NCBI GenBank assembly: GCA_947652115.1 | Contig: OX393568.1 | Span: forward strand, 20,132,621 to 20,196,620 | Origin: Blastomussa wellsi | Lineage: Eukaryota; Cnidaria; Anthozoa; Scleractinia; Plerogyridae | Reading direction: 5' to 3' | Length of the DNA: 64,000 bases | Shown: piece by piece, positions 1-13,500 of the stretch | Layout: every line of letters starts with the position of its first letter | Numbering within the stretch: position 1 is the stretch's first letter | Program-made: the position numbers and the translations under genes | Notes under the pieces: generated by a model | Databases searched by the model: none | Told to the model about the DNA's origin: nothing | What the model saw: only the letters and a program-made list of their open reading frames with translations

Positions 1-2107
1 GTTAAGGACGGAGAAGATTGAGACGGATGACAAGTTTAAAAAATTTAGGCTAAATTTTTCAAAGTACACAAAGCATTTGAAATGGATTGCCGTCTACCGA
101 CTACTTGCCCCGAGCTTTTGCGGTCATATGACTCAATCTGAGATAATTCGCGGCTAATTCTTGAATGATTATTTACCACAATTATCGTCGAAAGAATGCA
201 AGTTACAATCCAAGCACATCTCTTGGAGACGCTTAAAGGGACACTGTTACGAGTATAACTTCAAAAATTCAACAGCCCAAAAACGTGTTTACTCCAATGG
301 AAACCTATACAAACAGTATTTACGTTTTGTTAAAATTACTTTGCCAGTGCACTGAAGCTCACATTACGATAGCATCAGGAGCTTTAGGTCTCAACTTGAA
401 AAAGTCAGGCTGACTTTTTCAAGGTCTGTCCTTGTGACTTGGAAAAATTGGTGAAAACTATGTACGGTAACTCTCTTCCTCTATCTCTTTATGTTCTGGG
501 AGCATTTACTGTATGGATGAAAGAACTTAATCATAATTTTGTGGCCATTTTACTAAAACAAAGCTGAAAAATGACCTTTCAATTTGCTCATTCTGTAACC
601 CCGGTCAACGTGTGACCGTTTGCCCAGAGCTTAGTTAGTGCGAGAAGCCTTTGTCATTGTATTTCTAAGAAAGTCATGGTGATGAACTGCTGAGTGCCTT
701 TTGGCGGCCTATGACGAACAATGCATAGACTGTTAGTTTTTACCAACGATAATGACACATGGCATAAAACAGGCAGTTCTTCCTTTATGTATTAGGTTAT
801 TTTAGTTTAATTTTATCATCGCGTGCACTGGCGATGCATGTCTTATGCTTGATCTAAGTTTTGACTCTGGTTCATCATTTTTTTGGTCTGTGACTGAATT
901 GGCAGTGAAAAATAGACTGAATAGGGATTAAAGTCATTAAAACCATGCATGGTTAGATTCTAATCATCGATTAACCCTAATCGGCTTTGGAACAACTGGA
1001 AAGTGGAGATAATTAATAACCTTCCATAAAAGACAAACAAAAAATTAATTAACATTTCTCACCTGGTAAACACGGCAAAAAATAAATGTTTTAAGAAATT
1101 CCAAACACCCAAACCAATAGCTGACGGAGCGCGCAAAAAATGGATAGATGTTTTCTGAATGTGCGGTATAAGAACTATGCGAAGAAACGTCAAGATAAAT
1201 GTACTCTCTTTTATTATATATATATAGCGACAATTTTAGGTAATAAACCTTGCAGATAGAATTCTATATCTGCTATATTTTCACATATGAGAAAAGCGAT
1301 ACGTCCAATCAGCTTCGCGTATAGCTTTCTTCACATGTGAAAAATATAACCAATCAGCATCAAGAGTAGAACGACCTAACCAATCAGAGCGCGGGAATTC
1401 AAATGGTTTCCAACGAGGTTGTGAAAACAACACGCTGCAAGTTTGCAAGCTCTCGAAGACAGTTTATGTTTTGGCTACAAATTTTGTACTTTTGAGAACT
1501 TTATGGAAAGGAAAGCCATCCGAAACACGCCAAGCAAAACCTTGAGAACACAGTTATGATATGGAAATGCTAAAATCATTCTCCAGGCGGAGCGAAGACA
1601 AACTAAATGTCGACAAGGGAAAGCCAAGAAATGAAAGACTTTCATTGTAGCTTTGATACAACGCAGCCGTGGACGTTCTAAGAAAATTTAAGCACTCTTG
1701 GGAACACCAGGGTAAAGTAAATATTTCACTTTTGAATATGGATTTACGTCGTAATTATTGTTTAATGAACCGACTTTTGTTCAAAAATTCGCCAGTTGAT
1801 TTGCGCGCAGTAGTTGATTCACTTATATGGCAACGTTTCTCGATGCTATAGCAAAAGCTTTTCTTTTAAAAAGTATTAACACAGTGTGTTTTATACCGCT
1901 ATTTAAATAAAGTTCTTGTTTACTATAGCTTGTCGTCGCCGTAATTTTTCTTTTCTATTTAAAAGAGATCTCGCTTGGAAAGCCATCAGAATGCACTTGC
2001 AGCTTTGTTTTCCTCGCGCTGCGTTTAACTCTTTAATTATAGACTAGAAAAATCGCTTTAATTTTACAACGGTTGAGTACTCGTTATATATAATAAACAA
2101 ATTACAG
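1..2107. other. Intergenic, no gene seen
   Basis: No convincing coding sequence is visible on either strand; the open frames here are short and low in complexity. The only structured item is the inverted repeat at 1274-1348, listed separately, with a small palindrome just before it at about 1252-1273. Confidence 0.6.
1274..1348. repeat. Short foldback (MITE-like) element
   Basis: Imperfect inverted repeat. The left arm at 1274-1297 reads TATATTTTCACATATGAG and onward; it is mirrored at 1324-1348 by a stretch ending TCACATGTGAAAAATATA. The spacer is about 26 bp. It has no coding capacity and looks like a non-autonomous foldback element or its remnant. Confidence 0.6.
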
Positions 2108-2244
2108 CATAGAAAGTGCTTTGTACGGATTATTATTCACTCGTCGCAAAACTTTGGAAAGCTCAGTCGTTCGCTGCGCTCACTCGTTCGTTTTCCAAAG
2201 TTTTGCAACTCGTGAATAAAAATCCGTACGTCGCACTTTCTATG
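2108..2244. repeat. Foldback (MITE-like) element, ~137 bp
   Basis: Near-perfect inverted repeat. CATAGAAAGTGC at 2108 matches the reverse complement of GCACTTTCTATG ending at 2244. The arms continue inward through TACGGAT...ATTCACTCGTCGCAAAACTTTGGAAA and its mirror, with a loop around 2167-2190. There is no open frame. The structure is that of a MITE. Confidence 0.75.
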
Positions 2245-2459
2245 AAGTAATCTATATTTATGTAAGAATATGTAAAATTTGGCTGAGCCTGTAGATATTG
2301 TTCTTTCAGCCCATAAATTTTCAGCATTCTTATAAAAAGCTTAAAAAATCTTGCGACAAGATTGATAGCGAGGACTTTCAGAGATGTGACAGATCTGACT
2401 TCGAAGATTCGGTTATTGGCTTGTATTTGGTTAGCCTAAAAAACAAAGACGACAGTAAA

Positions 2460-2849
2460 CAAAAAGAAAAGAAATCGGAAAACGGTAAAACGAAATTAAA
2501 GCAAAAGCGTGGAGAAATGAGCTATGAAGACCGCTGTCGCTTACTGAACTGGCAATCTCTCTAGAGAAACCTGGGAAGTTTTTTTCTTTAGTCCAATGTT
2601 ATAAGATAGTTTTTGGAATTGATAGCCTTCCATTTTCATATTTTTTCGAGTTCACCAAGTGCAACCGATCGAACAAGAGCCAATCATGACTATAAACTTT
2701 ATTTCAAATTAGCCACTCGCCGGAATTGCAACAAATATTCTTTCTTCGTTAGGATCGTGAAAGAGTGGAACGACTTCCCAAAAAACGTTGTTCATGCCGC
2801 TTCCTTGACCCTTTTTCGTCTTTTTCGTGAAAAGCTGAATGATTTTTAA
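2460..2849 (+). pseudogene. LINE reverse transcriptase C-terminal remnant (frameshifted)
   Basis: The frame at 2613-2849 encodes a tail with TRANHDYKL, then KYSFFVRIVKEWNDFP and a final SLTLFRLFREKL. This is the usual C-terminal pattern of non-LTR retrotransposon polymerases (TRANH/YKL..., KYSFF.R....WN.LP, S...F). The frame just upstream ends with a YEDRCRLLNWQSL stretch, matching the segment that normally precedes it, but the two lie in different frames with a stop at about 2560. The copy is therefore a dead 3' fragment. It is followed by an AT-rich 3' end and a TGTAT microsatellite. Confidence 0.65.
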
Positions 2850-2995
2850 TTAAAACAATTGTAAATATGTAAATAGGATTTTTAGATTTAGATTTTTAAC
2901 TTTTTATTTGGGGATATTTGATTTTACATAGGGCCAACCTCTCGATTTCCCCTTTCAAGAGGTGTTTTAATTTTTATTTATTTATCTCTTGAATA

Positions 2996-3026
2996 AAGTA
3001 TTGTATTGTATTATTGTATTGTATTA
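2996..3026. repeat. (TTGTA)n microsatellite, probable LINE 3' tail
   Basis: Several tandem copies of a TATTG/TGTAT pentamer lie 150 bp after the LINE remnant. Such short tandem tails are common at LINE 3' ends, so I read it as the tail of that insertion. Confidence 0.55.
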
Positions 3027-5219
3027 AATACTTAAGATTTGCTAGTTCGCGAAAAACCGTGCAACCAACCAGAAAATACAAGAACAATCTCACTTGTAGA
3101 CTTGTTGGCTTGAGCGAGCACATGGGATACATAGGTAATACACATTTCACTGAATGCACATCTAAAGAAGGGTAGATATTACAGATATATCACCACAGTA
3201 ACATACCTTTTAAAGTTACTTCACCTTTATTAATAATCTGCATGTCTTATAAAACTCAATTTCACGTATAATATTTTTCTTACGAAACGTAATGACAACT
3301 GGCTTAAATATAGTACAAGGATGTGTATAAATATTTATAAATAAACCTTTTCCTCTCTAAGTTTTCAGCTATCTTCGTTAACGGTAATCGGTACTGTGAA
3401 AGTAATAGTAAAGTTGCATATATAAGGAATAAGTAAATTTCAACCTCTGGATAATGATGTTCTAGCTTTCTGATTGGTTCCCTCCGTTATGGATCTGAGC
3501 TATGTGTTTTTGTTTTTTACAATTTGCTCGCCGTGAGAAGAAATACTTCAAAAGTAACTCAGAGTCATTAAATATAAAATGCATTTTCCCGTTAAAGCAA
3601 ATAAACAAACTCTACTAAGAACCACGAAGTTTGATGCGAAACATTTAATCGTATAAATGCTTGTAAAATTACAACCAAAACGCCGGAGTGAATATTTACA
3701 CGGCGTCTACGAGAAGATCCGAAAACCAGAACAATTTTGCCCAGAAAGTGAAAATAGAGTTTCACCACAAATTAGGCTTAAAATTATGTAAAATTTGTTA
3801 CCTTATGTTTGGACAAATCTTGTCAGTTCCAACAGAACCAAGCTTTCAAACGAGCGCAATAATATGTTGAAGACGAAGCGGCAAATTTTTGCGTAGGCTG
3901 ATTATCTTTATCTTTGAAGATCAATGTTTCTCTCGTTCTCCATCAGTTTTAATCCGTGATTGTCCTTTACCTCAACGCAGTGATTTTTCAGTCAGATTAT
4001 CAGCCGCGAGGTCGCTGGACAGGTAAATATAAGCTTACGCCTGTTTTGAGTTGTACAAGAAATCCTGTAGAATTACAATGTTCAGCTCCGCAATAATTTC
4101 GGATCTTCCCGTTAACCAACATGGTTTGCCTCGATTTTGCACGATAGAGACAACTGCATGGAGTGGTAATGTAGCCTAGAATATTTTACGAAGAAGATTC
4201 TCTGCTCTCGCTCGCTTTTCCTCGCGTGTTTCACTCAACGTACAGAGTGAGCAACACCCCACTGACGCTTCGTTTAGGTCAAACTAAAATGTCCGCATAT
4301 ATGAACAAGCATACTGTTTTTAAAATTCCTACAAGTGTAATAACCGGAGTTTAAAATTTACAAACACAGCTATTCTTCTCGGACTTGCCGGTTATTAGCT
4401 GAAATAACCAACAGTAATGAAAAAACAGCAAAGAAAAAAACCACTTGAAAATTTGTTTTCCCGATATTTCGGACAGTCAAGCCGTCCTTCCTAGGGGGAT
4501 TTAATGAGGATACGGAAGGTCGTTACAATATATATGTATTATCTACAACGGTTGCGGTTGGACATTTGATACAATTTTTTTAAAAAATAAACGGTCCAAT
4601 AGGGTCGAAATAAAATAAACATTGTAAGTTGATGCGCGCATAATGTCAGAGTCATAGTCTACGGCCTCGTTGGTTATATATATCAGCTCATAACCGGCAC
4701 GTCCGAGAAGAATAACTGTAAATTATTTTAAAAGATATTTAGAACCCAGGGATGTCTTCCATATGAATGAGACGGGTGTGCTCGTAATCTCACTTAGGGC
4801 AGTAAATTTCGGATATTTGGTCTCGCCTACGGTGTTCCGGGCAAAACGCTACTACATTTTTAACATTCAAGGTCTCGTTTAGAGTTGCATGCAAGCAAAT
4901 ATAGAAATGAATATTTTGTTTCTTTTGTTTTTTTGGTATCGGCTCGAAAAGAGCTTGAGCCACGCTCAGATTGTTCTCCTTACAACACTGATGCATCCCC
5001 GTCTGTTTCATATGGCAGACCCTCGGGGGGACGGGGAGGGGGGATTGAGAAACACTCTCTGACGCCTTCACATATTATTTTACATCTTTGATCCGATCAA
5101 CCTGCAAACATCACGTTATAAACTATTTTTATCATGTGTAGCGTCCTTCCGTAAATTTGTAGCGCTCGTATACTATACTATTTTTAGTCCACGCGTGTCA
5201 TCCCAAATCTTGCGTGAAG
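3027..5219. other. Intergenic, one diverged repeat
   Basis: No gene is supported. It lies downstream of the 3' end of the Lys50 homeobox gene. It contains the repeat copy at about 4783-5060, listed separately. A possible repeat fragment around 4460-4560 was not assigned. Confidence 0.5.
4783..5060 (+). repeat. Dispersed repeat, copy 1 (partner at 42.6-42.9 kb)
   Basis: Diverged but collinear with 42610-42925. Shared landmarks in order are: TCTC(A/G)CTTAGGG, GTAAATTTCGGAT, TTTGGTCTC, a GTGTTC..GGGCAA stretch, GTCTCGTTTAG.GTTGC, an A/T-rich middle, then GGCCACGC(C/T)CAG and TCTCCTT followed by GCATCCCCG and TTTCATATG. No coding frame is conserved between copies. The repeat class is not recognised. 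Confidence 0.6.
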
Positions 5220-6835
5220 TTAATGAATAACTCCCACGTTGGGATACAGTTGCTGCACGTTGAGCGGACACTGATGGTAATTTGCGCTGTCGTAATAAAC
5301 CCATTCAGGTACATAAGGGTTGGCATATCCGGACGGTAACCTTGGGTCAAGCTGAAAAGATCTCGGGGAGAACAAAGGTGATGTGATGTAAGCAGAGCTC
5401 AGTGGAGTGGGGCGTGCAGGGATCACTAAGCCGCTTTCTTTCAGATCTCTATCAACCTTCTGTCTCCTGTTTGGCGGGTGAGGTGGGGAATGTTGCTCGA
5501 CCAACGGGCTTTCCTCTTCGTGCAGATCAGTGTCCCCCCTGTTGTCATTCTTTTTCGTTTCAAGTCTGTCCTCGGATTCCTGGTCTTCGGTTTCTTTGGA
5601 TCCTTTCAATTTGCGGTATTTAGCGCGGCGATTTTTGAACCACACCTAAAATAACATGAAAGTTAAGTAAACTATCCAAACAAGAATTCACGTCTTATTT
5701 TGAGAAGCCGGTGGTCCGCTGAAGAATCCGATCATTCCATGTCTTAAATAACTGCTCAGTAGTTTCCCTGTAAACGTAAGTCACCCTGCGGACATATCAT
5801 TTCAACATGGCTTTGGCCTAGAACAGCGGTGATCAACATGTCACTTCTCCTAGCATTGGCAATGCATCTCAGCAGACAAATAACAGGAACACAAGAAATC
5901 GTGTAAAAGAAATGCGTGAAGGCAAAGAGGGGAAATAATAGTTTAACCTTGGAAGAAGAGCCCAATCGATATCTAGATTGACAGTTTGGTCATGTTTCGT
6001 TATAGGTCCTTTGCACGACCCGGTCACAGGGTACAAAATAACACCCTGCTGGTGAGCAAGCGACGCGCTGGGACATCCAAAACAAAGCGACTTCATGTCC
6101 CAGAGCGTAAATTTCTCACCAGCGACGTGCTATTTTGTACGATGTGACTGGGTCGTGCAAAGGGGCTATTACTTGCATGGAGACTAGAAAAAATATGGAA
6201 ACCCCAGAAAATCCTATCTCGCGCAGCAAACAGTATTTGCTGCTAAATTGGTAATGATTCCAAAATCCATGAATTATATAATGCGTAGTTCAGTTTGTTA
6301 GTGCAACTTGGTTGTGCAATGTATTTTTATGCAATTTGGGGAGGTAACCCGTAAATGATAGACTAAAATTTTGATCGTAATCCTTTTAAATTGAAATGTG
6401 TTGAGTTCCTTTATCAGGGGCTGTTGCTCTTAAGCCAAAGCTAAAGAAACTAACATCCATTATGTACTGGGTTTGTAGATTTCTTTTAATCCTTTAAATC
6501 CCTCTGTTATTGCTTAGTCACTAATTAAAAAATTAAGGCCCATCGAAGTTATTTTTTTTTTTCGATTAAAAGCCACTTGTCCCTCACAAAGGCCAACTAA
6601 AAATAGCGCAGCTACAAAATCTCATCGAATTAATAAGCGTTTATAGTTATGCAAATGAGAATGGCTTTCGTGAAGCAGTAGAAAGCTCTCCAAACACCAT
6701 TTTTGAGGAGTTGGCATGAATCTACATTGACGAAGGACGAAGGGCTAACGCTCGAAACGTCAGCTCTTGAATCTCTTTACGGTGGCCAATTGACATTATC
6801 AACCCAGCTGATAAAACCAAATCATATTGTTATAC

Positions 6836-6877
<42 letters not shown>

Positions 6878-7548
6878 TCTCTATAGATTGAAAAGGGACT
6901 CGATTTCGAATCTCTTTGAAGCCTTGAGAGTTATCTCAGTGCTTTCTTTGTAACTACTGAGATCTAGACTGCTTCATACATATCTGCAGTTGACGTAGTG
7001 GTATTGTAATATTTTATATTAAGTTAATAGGTTTAGTCCATGTCAGTTTGAAGTTATTGTCGAAATGTCTTCGTCCATTGGAATTTGAATGTCCATTTTC
7101 CGCAGTCTTTTCTGTCACAGTGAATCGTGCTAGTTGTATTCAACGAGTTGGACATGTTTTGGTGAATACTACTATAAAAATCCTGTGTAGTTGAGTCTCA
7201 CACAGGGAATTGGACATTACTATTGACTGAGAAAAACAGATTGAAGTAATACAAGAGTTGGGAGTTTTGCCTAGCTGGCTTCCTTTACGTCGTTTCCTAC
7301 TTATACCACCTCTCTGTATCGCAACTTGCGGTCTTTTCGTCGAGTAAAATTATGAAACACTTTGACGGAATTTGTCTTGTGTTTCTGAAACTGACCTGGA
7401 TTCGTGATTCAGGTAGACCGGTGTAGGCTGCTAGCTGCTCCCGCAGCATTAGATCAGGATAATGAGTTCTGGCAAACGTCCTCTCGAGAGTCTCAAGCTG
7501 GAACTGGTTGAATGTGGTTCTTGTACGTCGGATCTTTCTTCCCTCCAT
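5220..7548 (-). CDS. Paired-like homeodomain protein with Lys50 (Dmbx/Otx-like)
   Basis: Predicted nuclear DNA-binding transcription factor, 192 aa. Exon 1 runs 7548-7396 (ATG start, donor CAG/GTCAGT). Exon 2 runs 5645-5220 (acceptor TTTTAG/GTG, stop TAA). The phase-0 intron falls between homeodomain residues 46 and 47. The homeodomain covers residues 6-65: arm RRTRTTF, YPD turn with LREQLA, and recognition helix [12 protein letters not shown] with Lys at position 50 (residue 55). Lys50 in a paired-like domain is typical of the Otx, Gsc, Pitx and Dmbx families; by eye it is closest to Dmbx, with an Otx-like LPESR before helix 3, so orthology is unsettled. The tail is acidic then Pro/Ser/Tyr-rich; no paired domain or OAR motif is visible. 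The frame stays open upstream of the ATG to a possible acceptor at 7572 (TTCTCTGCAG), so a further 5' exon is possible. Confidence 0.85.
6003..6168. repeat. Foldback (MITE-like) element in homeobox intron
   Basis: TAGGTCCTTTGCACGACCC at 6003 is mirrored by GGGTCGTGCAAAGGGGCTA ending at 6168. Further inverted matches run inward (GGTCACAGGGTACAAAATA, GCTGGTGAG, CGCTGGGACAT). It is about 166 bp, has no coding capacity, and lies wholly inside the intron of the Lys50 homeobox gene. Confidence 0.75.
6715..6870 (+). repeat. Dispersed repeat (retroelement-like 3' segment)
   Basis: Contains GACGAAGGGCTAACGCTCG, AAACGTCAGCTCTT, TTTACGGTGGCCAATTGACA and CAGCTGATAAAACCAAAT, then CCACCGACGCAGCACCACAG. 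I recognise this run as a recurrent repeat of coral and anemone genomes, but its exact class cannot be fixed from one copy. It lies in the intron of the Lys50 homeobox gene. Recognition is from memory, not from a search. Confidence 0.5.
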
Positions 7549-10500
7549 ACAGCTGACCTTCAGTATTATGTCTGCAGAGAAGCGTAGTTTATCGCGTAAG
7601 GAGAGTTGACACAAACAGAAAACTTGTAATTTATCTTTGCAATATCGATGTCTCTTCCCTCCAATACATTTTGTATTTACAAAGACAATAAGGAAGGAAG
7701 TCGCCTGCTTGACGGGTTGGCCTTACCAGAGTCTCAGGACTAGTTAACTTGAAAAACATGTGTAGCAGTCGCTCACTAACGAAAAGGTTTAGTTTGAGCA
7801 GGCTAGATAGCTTCGTAAAGCTTTATATATACTAATTTTTTAATTAACTAACAGACTGGAGTCCTAATCTACAAATTACGTCCTGAACAGCATCAGCGTT
7901 TCTTCCGCAGCAAGCTGCCCCTATGTCGGACTCCTTACTTTACTGATAAGTTTTGTTTGTCAGTGTCTTATAAACGTTTCTTCCTCGCTGTAATAATCGG
8001 AGACCAAGGTACTGCTAGTCTTTTTTGGCCTTCCTGGCATCTTTTCTCATTTCGGGCCTGTCTAGTTCCCTTCTGTTGCTTGATAAATACTGGCATGAAA
8101 CTTAATTAATAGGCAAGGCTAGAGAGGTCTTTGAATACAACCAAGTCTAATGAACAAAGTTGTTTTAAAATTCCCTTTAAAGGGAGAATTGTGTTCTCGA
8201 TCAAGATTGTTCTCCTGTGAGGTTGGGGTCAATGAAAGTTTCTTTCGTGATTTGCCCACAGTTTAATTTGTCATAAAAAGTTAGCAACCAAGCTGAAAAG
8301 TACTGAGCTAGGCTAACTGTACTATTATATATTGTTGGCTCATCTATTTCTATATTCTAGTTTTTGGAATTATTCATGATAACTGGTGAATTGAAGATGT
8401 GACTGATTTTGTGACAACTGCATATACAGGTGTTACTTTTGTAATAGGTTTGTACAACTAAACCTGGTTAATCACATGGAGCTTACATTCTTTAGCATAG
8501 CTTTGGTATTGTTCTTGGGAGATGAATTTACGCACTTGTTTGTACAGTTTTTTATTCTGAATTGTGCTCGAAGTCGGAACAGCCTGTGATGTGACAGCTT
8601 AGCATTCAAGGCACCACCCGGCCCCTTTGGTCAATGTTTAGTCGTAATTTCCGGCGTTCTTTGCAGCAGCATAGCCAGACAATCAATGACTGATCGGTGG
8701 TTATAAAGAATGTTGATGAAAAATCTATGCGAAAATGCTTCTCAGATATTCAGTATATCGAAGTGCAACTGTGTTTCGATCGAATGTTAGTCAACACCAG
8801 TGCTTACTGAATCTTTGAATCTAGCAAAGAATGGGATCGTCAGTGGTCACTAAATAAAAAGGGTAATTTCAATATTGCTCGTCTTCGTCCCAATTGTCAG
8901 TCCATCCTTTTTCCATCTCGAAAACGGTACAAATGCGATGAAACCTGAATAAACACGGCTCGCATCAAGCCAGCAAAGAATAACCTCTTAGATTTATCAC
9001 TGTATCTCGTCATAGATGAGACGATAACCCAATGCAATTAAGAGTTTTTTTCTGTATAGTATTTGTGAACCCAAGGGGCTGTCATTCAACGAATGAGATA
9101 ACACTAAAGAGCTCAGCACTGTACACACAATTCGAACTGCTAATTTAAGTTTTCTCATCAAGTTGGAGCCTTTAAGTAAACTGCACCACCTGGAAATGTC
9201 CAGAACCATAATTAATTGTTTCTTCCAGCATGACAAAGTGTGATAATAAATCTGATTAAGTGTTCTTGTGTTGACCCAATAAGCACCGAACGAGAACAAA
9301 CAGAGCTTTATGAGTTTGTCAGAACTGACATTTCCAATTAGGCACAGTAACTAGCGGACAAAGGCAAAACCCAGATCGTGATTAATGGGACTTTCGATGG
9401 ATCAGTGCTAAAGAAATTGGGATATTAGGATTGCATCGTAAACAGGGGCAACGCCCTCGCAAATTGCGGCCCTCGTTTACAAAAAAGGAAGTTTTCTAAA
9501 ATTCCGCACTTCACAGCAAAGTCCTCGAAATACATTTAATTTAATGGCCAGTTTGTTAGTATCGGGACGTCGACCGTTGCAAATGATCTGATCTCTTCAA
9601 TTCAGTGCGACAGACAATCAAGACAAGTATAGTTTAGTAATCATGAAAGTAAAGGACTGTAGTTACATGTTCAGAAAAGAAAACAACGTTAATAATTTAG
9701 ATTAATGGCGATACCTTTGTCGCATACAATATTGGCAACCTACCGAAGATTTAAAAGAACTTTCATTTTGCTCATAGGTATGTGCGGTTGACTTCTTGCG
9801 GTAATGCTTAGCAGATTTAGTCTTGTTTCAGGATACCGCTTAAACAATGTGTATTTCCGTCCAAATCGTTACTGCTTATTATGAAGCAGTTCATGGTCAC
9901 GAATATGCAATTTGTTTCATTTTTGAGTGGTAAATAACACACTGTTCCGTGCTTTGCTGGATGGCGCTCAACTGAACAAAAGGAAATTTCCTGAGGTGTG
10001 TCAGTGTTGGTAGTAGGATTTTAAAATCTCTTGTTTATAAAAGATTGAGGAAATTAAAATGAAAACGAAAATCCGAAGCGTGAAAGGGAACAATGACAGG
10101 CGTGCTTTATCACACGAGTCTCCGTGGATTACCAACTTGCCACAATAACTCACAATTAAATAAGAAAACAAACGGACCACTTGATTATTTTTTGGCGATT
10201 TCAATCGTCTAGATAACGATTACACCCTTTCAGTTTTTCAACCAATCATGAATACATTTTTCATGCTTATTTCATTGCTTTCTCGTATATATATTTATTA
10301 TCAATTAATTAACGCTTCAACAAAATCCCCACATCTTCGGGCGAAAGGAATCCAAGGATTATTGGTCTTATTAAGGTTTTGATATAACCACATGGATTAG
10401 CTTACCAATAACACTTCAATTTTAGTTGATTTGTCACGAAATGGCCAAACCCATGCGTATGAATTACTGGCACTGTCTAGAGATTCCGACTGGAGGTAAA

Positions 10501-13500
10501 AACGAGTCTCGCCCAATACAAATCGACACTGCCCGCTCCTTAAAATTCGCTGATGCCAAGCTTCTGTTGCTTTGGCATACTCAGTGGTTCGTTCAAGGAT
10601 TACATTTTTAGATTAAGGCTGAGACAAGTTTCCCGGCTGGGATTCCAAAACGTCTGCATGGAAGATTACCTTTCCTTATCACACCTGGAATGACTGACAA
10701 GAAGCTAAAAGTTTCCGGCAATCGATGTGCAAAAACAAACTTAGGGTTTCAAAGGACTATTAAATAGAGAACCATTCATGGTTCGCCAAAGACTTATTAA
10801 ACGTACAAATGAGCAGACGTTTCTGAAACATTTACCTTTCTACATAGAGTGTTCTTTTTTGGCACATCTAAAAGAAAATCTGAGACAGACTCGTGAAGAT
10901 TTCCACTGAAGGTGTAGTACAAGCTTGACTAACCTGCCATTCTCTCAGCCAGTGCTAACGCTTCCGATGTCGGTGCTATTTTCAGGATACTGCCAGCACC
11001 TCGTGTGTCTTTCAAGATATTTTCAATGGAGAAAGGATGACCCTCCATATCTCAATATTGCTGTATTCCTGCAAGCGAAGTAGGTTTAAAATTTGACTAA
11101 CGGTATGGTCACGCGGGATGAGTTTTATCCGAAAAGAATGTGGTTTTAAGAATGTGATGAAAAGTTTGATAATCCTCTTAAGGTGAATGTATTCCATCTG
11201 TTCCAACAGCGTTAATATGTTAGAAGTGGCAATTTCTTTGTCACCTTACAGTACTGGTAAAATGGATAATGCAAAGCAACTTTATAGCGTGGCCAGTGGT
11301 CGCTTAAATGTGTTCATTTTAGGATGTCTACACCAACTCGCAACTATGACATTTATTAACTATAAGCCGGCAACGTTGGACAAAGTAATATACATAACTG
11401 TAGCCATTGGGTAAGATCATGTTGTTTCACGCGAGTTTGCGTAAGATCACGCTGATTTCTAAGTAATAAAGGAAAGGCTGGTCACTGTTTAAATGTTCAA
11501 ATGGCGGATTGCTAGGAAAGCCGCAAAGACGGCTATTAGTTTGTAAGTGGGCCCTTCAAGAAGAAAAGGCACTTGTAAATCAATTCAAAACAAACACTTT
11601 GCTCGGGTTCAGAAGTTCAGTACACGATGAAGTTAAGTAAAATTTACCGTAATTACCTTGTAACAAAGCGGAATGGCTGTAAATTGCAGTGTTAATAGCA
11701 CGTACCAACTCCACGTTTGAGTGCTCCTTTTCACGGTATCATTAAACTGGTAGACTATTGCGTGGCTCAGAACCTCTGAATTTAAACTAACTGACTGGGA
11801 GTGGCCTAATGATAACATAATAAGCTTGCTGTCAGGAAACTGTCGTGGTAAATGATGGCGGCATGTTCATGAAGACAGCGTCGCGGGCATGTCGTTTTAT
11901 TTTATTTCTGATTGCAATTCGCCGAAAAGCGCGTGCGGAAAGTAACGTTGTGACTCCGCCATTGTTTACAACACTTCGTGGCTTAATCGTGGCGAATTAT
12001 TGATTTTAACTTTAAGTGGCGGACCATGGATGCCAACACGAAGATTTAATTTAACGCTGGCTGAACGCCTGAAGGATCACGGAGTTATGTTAATTATTTG
12101 TTCAATAAGAAGCATAACTTCACTCAAACGAAGAGGGCAACAAACAAATAACGTATTCAAACGAGGTAGGGAAACGAAATATTCTTACATGAGGCTAAGG
12201 GTTTTGTTAAAGTTTCCCAGTAACTTTTGTCGCGCGACAAGCTGTAATCATTTGTGATGCGAAAGTGTTGTTTAAGAGTTTTAGGAAAATGGTTCCTCTA
12301 GACTGCGGAAACATAAATCGTTTTAAGTTAACAATGCGTTTCTTTCAGGGCACTTTGCCGATCAATGCAACACTCGCCCACATCCTGCAAGAGTAAATAG
12401 CTGGTTAGCACATCTTATTGTGTCAGCAAAAGACTTCATATTTCTGCCGGGGGATTACTTTAATTCTCTTATTAACCCGGGTCACGCATGCCGGGTGACG
12501 TCACGGCAAACTCGGGGCTTTTGGATACAAACAAATAATCTAATTATGGTTAAATTACTACTTGTCTTCGAGTAGTAAGGGGCTCAAACCAGATTTCGCT
12601 TATGCTTGAAAACGTCAAGTTTTCAAACCGTGCGAAATGAGACGTACTGATTCAGAAATAATATGGCCTATTCGCCGTGCTGTTAATGGCTCTAGAGACA
12701 ATTCACACTTTAAATGTCTCTCAAGCGTAATCGGAAATACTTGATTTTTGACTATCTGCCCCCCGCGTGGTATTAAGAACATCGTATTATCTACTGATCA
12801 CGTATTGCTTGTCATACTGTCTTATAATTCGTGAGAGTCCCTAGTCTTTAGTATCTGTGGCAACCAAAGGCGTCAGTCTTTTGCGGTTACGGTTGCTGTT
12901 TCATAACAAGCGATTACGGCCCCATTGAAATCCGTTTAATGGGTTCATTATGATCAGATTATATCAAAACGAGGCAATAAAAGAATTCATTAGTTCAACT
13001 TTAAGTCAGTAAAATGGATCTAGGAAGCCACTCACAAAAGTAGGAGCACTTTGCGTGGCTATTATGATCGTGCCGGTAAAAGAAACCCGCTTTCACGGAA
13101 TCGCGTGAGCCTGTATAAGGAAGTAATTCCCGACCAACTGAACAAAGAGTACAACATAGCACCTTTAAATTAATTTGATGCCGACACCGAACGAAGAAAA
13201 AAGTATTTTAAAGCTAAGCTGCCGACAAAGTGTATTAAAAATACTCCCCTTTGAAGGGTTTTGAGAACTTGAACGCCTCGAGCACTTATCTATCCGTCTG
13301 CTTTGGCTAAGGCAAGGATTTGCTGGGGTTGGGGGCATTTTTATGACCAATGAATATAAGATATCTAGAGTACTGATTATGAGATTTCCTATTTGATGAA
13401 AACGCTATCTTCTCCATCGTAAGTGAAGATGAAGGTTGTTAGAGGGGTGCAAAAAGGTTCATATTCAGACAGCTGCTAGTCTACTTTCTTCCAGCGATGT

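Noticed and set aside
8997..9299. 100-codon minus-strand frame as an upstream exon of the Lys50 homeobox gene
   Set aside because: No good donor in a compatible phase and no homeobox-family N-terminal motif was seen.
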